Below are positions 21,600 to 33,290 of a DNA stretch of 64,000 nucleotides, piece after piece. Where the stretch lies: contig NC_134834.1 of NCBI RefSeq assembly GCF_004210375.1, positions 151,127,009 to 151,191,008 of the forward strand. The letters are read 5' to 3'. Every line of letters begins with the position of its first letter. Within the stretch, counting starts at the first letter, position 1. The notes below the pieces were generated by a model. The model saw only the letters and a list, made by a program, of their open reading frames with translations. It ran no database searches and was not told where the DNA came from. This stretch comes from Tachypleus tridentatus. Lineage: Eukaryota; Arthropoda; Merostomata; Xiphosura; Limulidae. A program made the translations under genes and the position numbers.

Positions 21600-22584
21600 G
21601 TCCACCTTGATAAAGTTTTAAGTTTTTTAATGGCCATTAATCTTTTAAATGTCATTTAAGTGTTTTATATTTTTTCATTAAACCTTTTTTTTTATTGTGG
21701 TTCCCTTTTAAGAGTCACAATCTCTCTAGTTCGATTTTAAATTAGAAAATGGCCGTAACATTAAATAACTCAATACCAGGACTGGAAAGGCCAACTTCAG
21801 GTGACTAACGCTGCTGTTTGAACTATCCGTTAGTCGCCCTGGCGAGTTATTATTACAATTTTGCTGCATGTCTTTTAACACTTTTATTACTTTACCTCTT
21901 GGTACTGGCCATAATGACACATAACCCGGAACCAGGACTGAAAAGACCAACTTCAGATGACTGACGGTGGTTCTTGTACTTACCTGTCAGTCTTCCTGGC
22001 GGGTTATGATCATTACGATTCTGCTACAGGAAGTCCTTTACAACTTTGTAGACTGGATGTCAACATTGGTTTTATGCCATTTTCTGTTTTTAATTGCTGT
22101 TTTATTTTTACCTTTGTTTCCTTTTACGAATTTTACTACATTTACTTTACTTTTACCTTTTTACAGGACATTAGACTAATTTTTATTACGATTTTGCTAC
22201 ATGTCTTTTAACACTTTTATTATTTTATCTTTTGATAATGGCTGTTATGACAACATAACCCGGAACCAGGACTGAAAAGGCCAACTTCAGGTGACTGACG
22301 GTGGTTCTTGTACTTACCTGTTAGTCTTCCTGGCAGGTTATGATCATTACCATTTTGCTAGAGAAAGTCCTTTACAACTTCTCTTACTCTGCTTTCTCTC
22401 TTAACATTGTAGACTAGGTGTCAACATTGGCTTTATGCTTTTTTCTGTTTTTCAATGATGTTTTGTTTTACCTTCATTTCCTTTTATGTATTTTACTACA
22501 TTTAATTTATTTTTACTTTTTTACTGGACGTTTGGCGCAGACAGCCTATCTGCTTTGTGCCATAAAACACCGAATCAATCAATC
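21600..22584 (+). other. LINE 3' end and UTR with internal repeats
   Basis: The LINE resumes after the hAT. A segment containing 'ccaggactgaaaaggccaac' and 'ttcaggtgactgacggtgg' occurs three times (about 21776, 21931 and 22266), each followed by a 'cctggcgggttatgatcatt'-type part. The element ends 'gtgccataaaacaccg' plus CAAT-type repeats. Repeated 3' UTR modules may matter for RNA recognition by the reverse transcriptase (inference). Confidence 0.75.
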
Positions 22585-22596
22585 AACTTATATGGA

Positions 22597-23898
22597 ATAT
22601 TTATTTACTATTGGCATCAAAATCAGATTGAAAGCTTGTAAAAAGTACTAATATAACTTGCAAGGCAGTAACGAATATTTAATTAAAAGTTTAAGTTTTG
22701 GAGTGGTGTTTTGTATACTTGCACTTTATTTAAGCTAGTGCTAGTAGCAACAAATAGTATAGGACTGTTAGGAGAACTACTTCTAGGAAGTGGTACGAGC
22801 AAATGTTTTACCAATAGTAGTTTTTATTAGTAAAACAAGATAAATTACTCCTACACTGTTCCAATAATTATTTATGAAGTTAGTATAAAATACACATCTA
22901 AAAGTTTACGTAAGAACGAGGACATTTTCCTGAACAAAATAATTTTTTTAATGTTTGGACCAATCGTAAGTGGAATTTCAAACACTATTTATGTGCACCA
23001 GAATATAGTAAAAATGGTCAGTATTTAGTAAGTTTTCTCGAGCCTTTGTGAAAAAATAATTAGTTTAATTATAAACCTGAATAATATACATTTGCTAACT
23101 CGTATGAGCTTTATTCCTAACACATGCACACAAAACCCAATTACATGTATTCTGTGAACGATGAAACATTTTCTGATGTTAAAACCACAGCCACAAATAA
23201 CCAAGTTGTCACAGCCTGATTAGATAGACACGACAAAAGGTGGCTCTTGAGCTATATCTTCATGATAAGAAACAAAATCCACCGAAACGGGGTGTAAATA
23301 TTTCATTCATTTCTAAGCTGTTTTTAATTTATTAGAAATATAAAGGTTTATAGATTCCAACCTTGTAACAAGCTACAAAGAATCCATGGTTCCCATTGAT
23401 ACCTTCTGTCCAGAAAAAAAACATGTAAATATATTGTGCCCTTCCATTTCAAAACCAGAATCATCATGGTAGCTCTTCACTGCATCCTAACTAACAGCTT
23501 ATTTCTTAATTATCTTCTAACCAGCACCGTACAGAGCACAATGATGGTTTCAACGTATTTTTAACTTCCTAGTTGCTTTCATACTTTGTACATGAAGATT
23601 TTAAGATTTTGTAGTAACTGTTATAATAAAGATTTAATCAATGTCCCACATCTTGAACAGTTAATAAATGGAAATGAGATCAAACAAGATTACTTCATTA
23701 ATTCTGAGCTGGTTAAGAAAAAATTGGGAAGTTTAAAAAATGATAAGTCTTCTGGGCTAGAAAATATTTCCTCAAAGGCTTTTATGGAGGTTAAAAAATA
23801 GGATATGTGAGCCATTTGCTACCATTTTTTGTCAGTACTTGAATGGTGGACAGGTACTGGAGGATTGGAAGTTAGCTAATGTAACTCTTTATTTTCAA
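22597..23898. repeat. Duplicated block, copy 1 (right part)
   Basis: Collinear with 62697-64000 immediately after the LINE's right target repeat. Up to about 23590 it is AT-rich and I see no gene. From about 23600 it runs into a decayed LINE. The match continues to the right window edge, so the duplication extends further. Confidence 0.93.
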
Positions 23899-24230
23899 GG
23901 GTGGTGATAGAAGTTGTCTCAGTAATTACAGGTTAGTAAATTGAATAGATGAGTAGCTGGATGGAGGAAAATGGAGGTTTGTCACAAATGGAGTTCAGTC
24001 AAACTAGATTAATTACACAAGTGGTGTACTTCAGGGCTCACAATTAGGACTGTTGCTCTTTGTTATTTACATTTACAACATGGATGAAGGAATGATCAAT
24101 ACATCATTTAAGTTTACAGATGATATCAAGGTCTTGGATGTTTCTAGCTCTTAGAGGATGTTACTGATTTATACAAGGATTTAGGTCATTTAGTGACTTG
24201 GACAAATAAACTACAGACAAGTTAAATTCT
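23600..24230 (+). mobile_element. Decayed CR1-like LINE fragment
   Basis: Reverse-transcriptase remnants: LGSLKNDKSSGLENISSKAF, then EDWKLANVTL-like sequence at about 23860, GVLQGSQLGLLLFVIYI (motif B region) and FKFTDDIKVLDVSS (motif C, YADD changed to FTDD) near 24020-24140. Several stops and frame changes occur. It starts within the duplicated block and also appears at 63700-64000. Confidence 0.7.
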
Positions 24231-24239
24231 AATAATTAT

Positions 24240-24665
24240 AATTCTACTGATTCCCCATCTGTTACCACTGGCCTTATAGCTGTTTACTGCCCAAGTGATT
24301 CCCTATTTGTTATCAGTGGCCTTCTAGCTGTATACTGTCCTACTGATAACCCCAACTGTTATCAATGGCCTTGTAGCTGTATACTGTCCTACTGGTTCCC
24401 CATCTGTTACAACTGGCCTTCTAGTTGTATACTGTGATGTTGATTCCCCATCTGTTACCAATGGCCCTCTAGTTGTATAATGTCCTGTTGATTCTCTATC
24501 TGTGTTACCAGTGACCTTCTAGTTGGATATTGCCCTATTAATTCCCCATCTGTGTTACCAGTGACCTTCTAGTTGGATATTGCCCTATTAATTCCCCATC
24601 TGTGTTACCAGTGGCCTTCTAGTTGGATATTGCCCAATTAATTCCCCATCTGTGTAACCAGTTGT
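24240..24665. repeat. About 50-57-bp minisatellite
   Basis: Seven or so tandem units containing 'attccccatctgtgttacca' and 'ccttctagttggatattgcc'. The last three units are nearly identical at 50-bp spacing and the first ones are longer and diverged. Confidence 0.85.
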
Positions 24666-25489
24666 TGTTTCTAGCTACATCATAAAGTACTTTGTTTTGT
24701 AGTATGTGACCTCTGAATATTGATCACTTTCATGGGTGCCATTTTAGCCTTTGCAGTGTAGAGGAGGTCAGTATCTTGCCAGTAGAGTTCTTTTGGACTT
24801 GACAGTACTTTCTGTAAACTTATCAATTTCCTGACTTACTTACATCCAGATATACTCTTACCATGCAACTACTGTGCTCTGTCATGTGAGACTGTAAGTA
24901 ATACTGTCTGTTACCAATGTTGTAGTGGATGTTTATACTGCCTATATAACACAGGATTTAACTTCATTGTCTTGACAGGTACATGATAGGGGAGACCATA
25001 ATACAAGATTTAATCCAATTGTCTAAAAAGGTGACATGGTATCTAGTAACAATTTATTGTTAAGTAAGAGGTAAAAAAAAGAAAGCAAACAGAATTTTAG
25101 AGTCAGGGTGTCATGTAAATATAGCTTGTTATGAAAACAAATTGCTGATTTGGGCCACCAGGTTCTCAAACACACGCTGTTTCGTTAACAGATATGTATA
25201 TACTTGAAAATGAAATTAGAGCTTTTAATATTTTTAGGGCATATGATGGTACATGTAAAAATTTATTCTTTTGTTTGTTACAGAGAAACTAAACATTCAG
25301 TTTGTGAACCCTAAAACTAGAATTGGTCTGTTGTCAGAGTAGGAAAAAAAAAAAATTAAAGAAACTCAAGAAAACCATAAACAGCTTTTATCAATTCCAA
25401 GAAGGTCAGTTTGTATTCTAGTTACATTACAGAAAGAAGATCCAAGTTTGTTAACTGATTAAAAGATATTATTTCTTATCTGTATGAAT

Positions 25490-26010
25490 TTAGTTCACTT
25501 GGATTTTAGAAAGCTTATGGTTATGTAATGCATATGTTTGGGACAAAAATGACATCATTTGGAGTTGAGTGTAAGTTAATTGGATGAATTGGTTAAGCAG
25601 AAAATTATTAATAGAGTTCAGACTCAGTGATTGACTGTTATGGGTGATGTATTTCACATATCTGTTGTTTGGACATTGAGTTGTAGAGGGCTCAGAGGAG
25701 AGCTGTCAGAATGATTCTAATTAGAAAGGACATTGAATACAATAAGACAAGATGTCATTAATTTATGATATTTGAAAGGTCAAATATTTCAACTTAAAGA
25801 AGTTTATTTCACTGATATGGTGGTAAATCTCTTGGCTAGATTTTCATACAGAATGGTATAGGTTTCAGGTTTACAGGAGTGCAAGAAAAAGATTGAGAAA
25901 TATGTAGTCAATCCAGGTTGGATTTTCTATTTCTGTTCTGTTGACAAAATTTAGGGATGAGAACATTTGTGATGGGCCAATAGGCTTCGATGTTTGATAA
26001 ATGTATTACA
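25490..26010 (+). mobile_element. Decayed LINE fragment in an LSG1 intron
   Basis: Remnants resembling CR1/L2-type reverse transcriptase, in broken frames: a DFRKAYGYV-like motif A region (about 25500), then RAQRRAVRMI (about 25690), the usual post-RT segment. It is separate from the fragment at 23600, because motif order along the window is not collinear for one element. Confidence 0.5.
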
Positions 26011-26745
26011 AAGGAAGCTACAGGTTTTAGGTTCATTGATACATGTAGTTTAAAGATCAGTTTTTATTCATTGTTGTTTCAAGATGGATATTAAGTAATG
26101 AAATATATTGTGAATGAATTTAATTGTGGCTTTCAAAAAAATTATTAAATATGTTAATTATTATTTTTATTCAGTCACGTGTTTACTGTTTTTATGACAT
26201 TCAATATATTAACATTTGAAGGAGTGGTGCATTGGGTACTGAAGCATGTGTTCATATAACAAGGTTTGTTTAGATAGGTTTTGTTGTTTTCTATCATAGT
26301 TTAGGTTTTGGTTTGCATCAAGATATTTGAATGCATTTCATGTGTGAATTTGTGGTTTTATGGAAATTTTATACATAAGGATATCGACTGATAAAATAAA
26401 AACGTCAATAAAAATTAGCTGAAAGGGAATATTTATCACAATAAACATATTTTTGTGTTATATGTTTTCACATATTAAGAGGGAAGGTTTCGTAATACAT
26501 TCTTACACTTTAATGTGTTTTAAAAATGTACATAAAGACACTTCAGGTCAATTTTAAACCACCTTGACTCTGGAAGTGTATGTATAGACATTTCAGGTCA
26601 GATGAAACTAAGTTAATTTTACAATACCCTGAAATTAGTTTTTATAAAGGCTTACCATACTTGTTACTGAATAACTGGACCAATCCGAAAAATAACTAAA
26701 AGTATTGTAGGAATTACTACTTTTTATTGATCCATGGTGCTGTTA

Positions 26746-27148
26746 CTGTGTTTCTCCAATAATAAGACCTACCCATAAAATAAGACCTAGTGTGATTTTT
26801 GGGGATAGTTTTAATATAAGCCCTACCCTTAAAATAAGCCCTAGTTAAGAGTGGCAGGAAGAGGAAAGAAATAAAAAAAAATTAATTAATTAATTAGTTT
26901 AATAGTTAGTAAATTAGTTTAATAGTTAGTTAATTAGTTTAATAGTTAGTTAATTAGTTTGTTTAAGTATTAATCAGTTAGTTTAATAGTTTAATAATAG
27001 TTTATTTTAAATGGTTAGTTTACTAGTTTTACTTTGTAACTTCATTTTTTTAATATATCAAAATAAGACATCCCCGAAAATAAGCCCTAGTGTCATATTT
27101 TGGAGTGAAAATTAATATAAGCCCTGTCTTATTTTCGGAGAAACACGG
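26746..27148. mobile_element. pogo/Tigger-like MITE
   Basis: Inverted ends: left 'ctgtgtttctccaataataa', right the complement of 'ccgtgtttctccgaaaataa'. They are flanked by TA on both sides (26744-26745 and 27149-27150), the target duplication of the Tc1/pogo superfamily. The interior holds a 20-bp tandem repeat, tagtttaatagttagttaat (about 26893-27010). It ends only about 35 bases before the LSG1 pseudogene exon at 27185. Confidence 0.85.
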
Positions 27149-28894
27149 TATTGTAGCTAATTCTGTAACTGAAAATTTATCAAACTGCTGTGGTACTACA
27201 ACACCACACCTGAACAACTGGACCAGAATGAAAAAAACAGCTTCCTTGAGTGGCGTCGACAACTCTCTCAGTAAGTAGTAGCTTTTTTTTGTGTACATGT
27301 GTCTGCTTAATGTAATTTGTGAAGCTTACCATGAAGAAACAGTTAATTCATCTGTATTTCAGAAACTAATTACTGCTGTAGTGAAAATTGGTGTTTTGTT
27401 TATGTGTATTTTGAACATAAAACTTGGCAGTACATCTTATCACTACTTGTTAAAATATTACTGTAAAGCAATGTTATATCTACATACTCTAAATACTTAA
27501 AAAGAGAGATTTTCCTCCCAACTTTCTTTTGTTATTTTGTAAGACATGTCACATTTTAATACAAAAACCTAGTTGTGATCAAAGTACTTATATATGTTTG
27601 GTCTGGCGTGTTTGTGAATTTACAAGGAAATTTGATTCTGAATAATGTATTTTGAAATAACCATTGTGTGATTGTCTTCAAGGCTGGAAGAGACAGAACA
27701 CTTGATTTTAACACCATATGAGAAGAACTTAGAGTTTTGGAGACAGTTATGGAGAGTTCTGGAGAAAAGGTAGTAAACTGTTTGTGTGTTTACACTCACC
27801 TTGAGAATTAGATACTTTAGTCATACCATAAGCTCCAATGTCTCTTGAGTTTCAAGTGTTGTTTAAAATCATTGCCAAGTGCTTTAAATCACTGGTATTA
27901 ATTGTTGTTTCACTAAACAGGTGTCGTGTTTCTCTAACTGTTATGACTTTTTTTGCACAAGAGTTTTGAGGTGTTTCCATTTTAATGTGGAATAAATATT
28001 GTAAAGTTTTGTAAGCCTAGAGAATAAATATTTATTTCAATGCTTTAAGATCTCATAGAATTAGTCATTACACGATCCTTTATGAACAAATCAGAAATAG
28101 TTCCAGTTTTGAAGAGTTGTGGTATCCTATAGGCTTTATTCAAACTGCTCATCAAAAGCAAGGAAGGCATTTCCAGGAGTAGATATCTAGTAAGGAGTAT
28201 CATTTACATTTAGCATTAACTACAGTTCTAATTTTATGGCTTTTAGAGAAACGTTTGAAAAATAATAATTTCAAAGTTGTTTATAAATATTCCAACAATT
28301 TCTAACCCTTGAAAAAGTCTGCACCTCAAAGAAAAGGGGACTCAATAATCCTCCACAAAAATGTTGTGTCACTTAAGCAGGTGTAATATAGATACTAGAC
28401 TCATGTAACAACAAAACGTTGTTAAAAATGGACAAACAAATACACTATTTTACTACACTTTAATATAAAATAAACTGGAAATTAGCCAGGAAAATACATA
28501 AAATTACAGCTTATGTAAAAAGTTAATTTACCCATAGGTTGCTGGTCATTGCCACCTCCTAAGGTTTCTCTAAGTTGAACTCATGACATCACGTACCATT
28601 AAAGGACTTGAAACATTTGTGTGTGTTTCACAAACAAATAAATGTTGACCAATGAAGATAATTGAAATGTATATCAATTTATATCATACTATAATGGAAT
28701 TCTTGCTTGTATGATACTGGAGAAAATTTTTTTTTATGCTTTGTGAAATTTTTATCCTGTGTGTATGTGGATTTGCAACAGGATTTTGCTGTTTTGCCTT
28801 AATTTCCCATCACAGAGAACTTTATTTTTCTTCATTCACGGTTCAGATATGATATCATTAATACGTCACATCTGGATTTAATGCACTGGAGCTA

Positions 28895-29255
28895 TCTATA
28901 TGAATATAAAAGTCCTATCTGTTGTATGTTTGCGAAAATACTTCACAGGATGTGGATAAATCTTCACCAAAATTTGTATAAAGGGTCATTAAGTCCATGG
29001 GAAAATACACAAAAAATTTCAGTTTTGCATATTGCAGTTTTTATGAGTGTTTTTGCTAGAGTTTTATTACCATTACTTCGTCCCTGTTGATAAATCTTCA
29101 CCAAATTTGGCATGATGGTTTGTTGGGTCCATAAGGAGATGCATGCAAATTAAGGTTTTAAATTTTGGGTTTTGCTGTTTTTATGGGTGTTTGGGATTTT
29201 TTTTTAAATCATAAATTTATATAACTTCTGTCCAGGGTATGGGTACCCCACCTAG
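28895..29255 (+). mobile_element. Short non-autonomous Helitron-like element
   Basis: The left end reads TCTATATGAATATAAAAGTC after an A. The right end has a small hairpin (GGGTA-TGGG-TACCC) shortly before CTAG, followed by T. A|TC...CTAG|T with a 3' hairpin and no inverted repeats or target duplication is the Helitron pattern. No Rep/helicase coding sequence is present. It lies in an LSG1 pseudogene intron. Confidence 0.65.
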
Positions 29256-29460
29256 TATGTATAATGTGTTTAAATATGTTGGATATGAACATTATTTTAA
29301 CATTTTGCTAATGTAATGATGATGTGAAACTAACAACTGTGGGTCTTTCTCTGTAATGGTGATAAGTGTAAACTAACAACTGTTAGAGTTTAGGAGTTTG
29401 AAATTTATTCAATACACCAAGTAATCTATTTGGTTTAGATCTCTGGTGAAACTGACTTTT

Positions 29461-29570
29461 CACGAGTACTGTGTTTCTTTTCATGTTGTTACTTCTGTGT
29501 AGGTAACCAAAACAAACACGAGTACTGTGTATCTTTTCATGTTGTTACTTCTGTGTAGGTAACCAAACTT
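29461..29570. repeat. 56-bp direct duplication
   Basis: Two adjacent near-identical units beginning 'cacgagtactgtgt' and containing 'cttctgtgtaggtaaccaaa', at 29461 and 29517. Confidence 0.85.
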
Positions 29571-31672
29571 GGTGTTGTGTAGACTTTCAAATCTTCTACA
29601 GGATTCAAATAATTGTAACATGAACCCTTTACTCCTGAACTGATAAGTGATTGTGTTTTCTTATATGTGCTGAAACACCTGCATAATAGGTAAGGTATTA
29701 TTGTAACACTAGCTGTTTGCTGCTGAAATATATTATTTTTTCTCCCTGGATCAGTATAAGTTGTAAACTTTTCTCATATGCTTTGACACTATATAAACAA
29801 ACTGACTGTAAGAATAGATTGCACTCTTATGTATGTCATTCTTGAACAGTGTACTTCAAGAAAGTACCGTTCACATGTGTGCGTCTCATTTCTTCACTCT
29901 TACGTTTTCACTTTTCTCTGTGACTCGTGGGATACAGTGCTAAATAATAATTTTGTGATTGTTTTGTAGTACAGACATATTTGTATACAAGCACATGGTT
30001 GTGTATGAAAACTCTTTTCTTATGTTATTCTTTGTCCATTGTCTGTTGCATTATTCTTCAGATAAAAAGACCATTTTTTAGACTGTTTCTCTGTGTCAGT
30101 AGTTAATACTGAATATCATCACATGTTGTTTCAAGTAATACACTTAGTTTATAATTTGTGAGACTGGAATGACAGGTTCAACTTTCCTGGACTGAGAGTA
30201 ACACTATATCATATATAAAGATACTGGTGTCCCTGTTGTTCAGTATTAAATATGGTAATATGCACATATGAAGTGTCTAATGTGGGTCGTCTTATATGAT
30301 ATCTCGCTAGTTGTGGAGTGTATTGTGTTGTTGGTTCAACTGAAGTTAGGATTGGACACTGTATTGACCAGAAGAAGTAAAAGAATTATGGTATCCTTTT
30401 GGTTGTGGCTTCTTAAAGTCTGTGAGAAAAGCACTCATATCCTGTCTGATGTATTACTGAAGGAAATCTATGAACAATGTCACGTGGTTTAATGTTTACT
30501 GCCGTTTCTTATGGAAATATTTTTTACACGTCCAAGCTGTTTCATTGTAGATTTATATAAGTTTTATTTATGACGATTAAATGGTGGAAACCTGGGCAAT
30601 AAATTATTTTGTAATTTCACGTATGGTTGAAATAAATATGTAAACAGTGAATACTAAATCGTTTTAATATGTAGAGTGAGTGAAGGCTGTCCTAAAGAAT
30701 TATGTGTATCTTTGTTACCTATATGAGTGTGTGTGGGGGGTCAGAAGCAACATTTCAAGTTTCGTCAGGTTACTACAACAGTCACAATGTGTTGGTTCTA
30801 AAGAAATTTGTGAAAGCATTTTTTAAAAGTATATCTATAAAGAATAAATTTAAGGTTTTGTAAATGAATGTTTGAAGGTATTCTTGGTCACTTGAATAAT
30901 ATTCAACACTTCTGTAAATAAATATCTTTAAAACTGTTTATGATCTGCTTATTCTGTTTCAGGGAAGCTTGGGCTACCTACTTCACTCAGATTAGAGTTA
31001 AAGCAATTTTCTTTTCAGCCCTTCAGCAAAGTGTAGATGAGGTAAGAAACAGAAGTCTCTAACCAATACCTTAGTTGCATAGATATAATTAGACCAAAAG
31101 TTATGGGTTAAAGTATGAAGTGTAGTAAAATGAAAGATTTCAGATACATTATTTGAGTCTAGATTATTCATTACTATTCCAAGAAGGGTTATACATGTTG
31201 TATTGTAAATTATCATTTTTAGTAAATTAATTATAATCCCAGAATGTCATTGTTATGTTAATAGTCAAATTTATTCCTTTGACAGGTTTCTGATATAAGT
31301 AATGGTTTTGAACGATCACAAGAAACTGAAACCCTCTCATACAATACAACACAAGTTCACCTTGGTTACAGAGACGCTACAGATCATGCATTCAACAGTC
31401 TTCACATCAACAAAGGTCAAGAGCAACTTGAAAGTATGAGTGCTAATTCAGGGGTCAGAGATCAATCTATCAACAGAATTTGTGACAAAGGTCAGAGTCA
31501 GAATACTTCTGAATACTCCGAGCCAAAACACTTGACAACTTCTTCATTGTTTTCCAGAGAACACTTAATTACCTTTTTTAAAACATATCATAGTGGCAAA
31601 AAAGTTAAAGAAGGAGCGACCACAGTAGGACTGGTAAGTTATTGGACTCTTGGTCTTTGAAATAGCTTAGAC

Positions 31673-31858
31673 TTGAAAGTAGCTCAGATTAAAATGCAGG
31701 AGACCTTGAAAGTAGCTCAGACTGAAATGGACGAGATTTTGAAAATAGCTCAGACTGAAATGCATGAGACCTTGAAAGTAACTCAGACTGAAATGTACAA
31801 GTCCTTGAAAGTAGCTCAGACTGAAGTGTACAAGACGTTGAAAGTAGCTCAGACTGAT
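31673..31858 (+). repeat. 33-bp minisatellite encoding an 11-residue repeat
   Basis: Six units of 33 bp ('ttgaaagtagctcagactga' plus 13 bases) begin 40 bases after the splice donor of the LSG1 exon at 31286-31633. Because 33 is a multiple of three the array stays open in one frame (LKVAQTEMYKS type units). No splice acceptor or start context links it to a gene, so it is most likely a chance open minisatellite in the intron. Confidence 0.85.
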
Positions 31859-32849
31859 AATCAGTTTGAAACGTCTAAAACTCTAATATTTTCAGGTTTT
31901 TTTCCATCTCAAAACAATTTAAAGATACATAAAACAATAGTTTATCAAACAATGTTTATTTTCAACCAGAACTGTTCATTATCATATAAAGTTCAAAATA
32001 TATAGAACTTGGTGTGTAATTTAATAGTGAATAACACAGGCTAAACATTCTGGTGATTTATTGAAAACTGTGTAAATGTGATTTGAGACTATTGCTTTTA
32101 TAACTATAGGTAAGTTCTAATGTGATTATGACAGTATGCATTGTAATGGAGTGTGTCCACACACCAAGTTTTCTGAACTGTTGAATGCCGAGTATGTTAA
32201 ATTAACACTTTCTTATTAGTTAATGTTAGTTTGTCTTCTCTTCAAAACTAAAAAGGTTTCTGTGTCAACAACTCCTGGTAAAACTAAACATTTTCAAGTA
32301 AGTATTTTTATATTACAAATCATTGATGACTGGAACCATTATGAGCAGAGCAGAACTCTGAGATGGGTATTTGATGTATTGTAACTTTATTAAATGCACT
32401 GATACTTATATATGAATAATACATCAGTTTGAATCTTATTAAGCACCTAAAAACTGGAACATTAACACATGAAAACCAATTAGTTGCAACTTTCTGAAAC
32501 ATTTCCAAGTTAGGGTCATCTATGTTAATTCATTGTAATAAGTAAAAATTTTCTTTTCTCTTTGATTGTTCAAATTAAAATTATTATAAAATGAAACACA
32601 CCCAAAGTTTAATAGCTCATATTTTACTCTCACCATTTCAGACATTACTGATTGACCAAGAGTTAATTCTGTGAGATTGTCCTGGTTTGGTGTTTCCTAC
32701 CTTTGTCTCTACCAAAGCAGAAATGATAATCAATGGAATATTACCTATTGACCAGATGAGGGACCACATCCCCCCAGTGACTTTAACATCCTTATCATCT
32801 GTGATGAAGTAACTTGAAAGTGGGAAAGAAGTACAAAGAAACATCATAC

Positions 32850-33290
32850 ACGTGTCCTTCAGTAGTTTAAACTAACAGACATCAACACTGTACCATATTC
32901 ATGTGTCCTTCACTAGTTTAAACTAACAGACATCAACACTGTACCAGATAGATGTGTCCTTCACTAGTTTAAACTAACAGACATCAACGCTGTACCAGAT
33001 ACATGTGTCCTTCACTAGTTTAAACTAACAGACATCAATGCTGTACCATATTCATGTGTCCTTCACTAGTTTAAACTAACAGACATCAACACTGTACCAG
33101 ATAGATGTGTCCTTCACTAGTTTAAACTAACAGACATCAATGCTGTACCAGATACATGTGTCCTTCACTAGTTTAAACTAACAGACATCAATGCTGTACC
33201 AGATACGTGTCCTTCACTAGTTTAAACTAACAGACATTAACACTGTACCAGATACACGTGTCCTTCACTAATTTAAACTAACAAATTAAG
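32850..33290. repeat. 51-bp minisatellite, about nine units
   Basis: Nearly identical units of 51 bp containing 'tgtccttcactagtttaaac' and 'taacagacatcaacactgta'. High similarity suggests recent expansion. It lies in the last visible LSG1 pseudogene intron. Confidence 0.93.

Larger units (their letters stand above)
11636..22584 (+). mobile_element. I/Nimb-clade LINE (about 6.2 kb) carrying a hAT insertion
   Basis: Non-LTR retrotransposon bounded by a 12-bp target duplication, aacttatatgga (11624-11635 and 22585-22596). Copy 2 has the single empty site at 62685-62696. Order: GC-richer 5' UTR (11636-12076), ORF1 with zinc knuckles, ORF2 with endonuclease, reverse transcriptase and RNase H, then a 3' UTR ending in CAATCAATCAATC instead of poly(A). 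RNase H after the RT and a short-repeat tail are typical of the I group, and the tail resembles Nimb-type elements. Without the hAT (16849-21591) and its duplicated target (21592-21599) the LINE is about 6.2 kb and looks full length, but both ORFs are broken. It is younger than the 51-kb duplication. Confidence 0.93.

Noticed and set aside
27090-27278. 62-codon open frame across the pogo-like MITE and the LSG1 exon
   Set aside because: It reads the LSG1 exon in the wrong frame; the conserved NTTPEQLD and FLEWRR codons lie in another frame.
31673-32005. 110-codon frame over the 33-bp array as a protein gene
   Set aside because: The open frame is a by-product of a unit length divisible by three; there is no start, acceptor or homologue.
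32850-33290. CRISPR-like array of 51-bp units
   Set aside because: Units are contiguous without unique spacers, and the genome is eukaryotic; it is a minisatellite.
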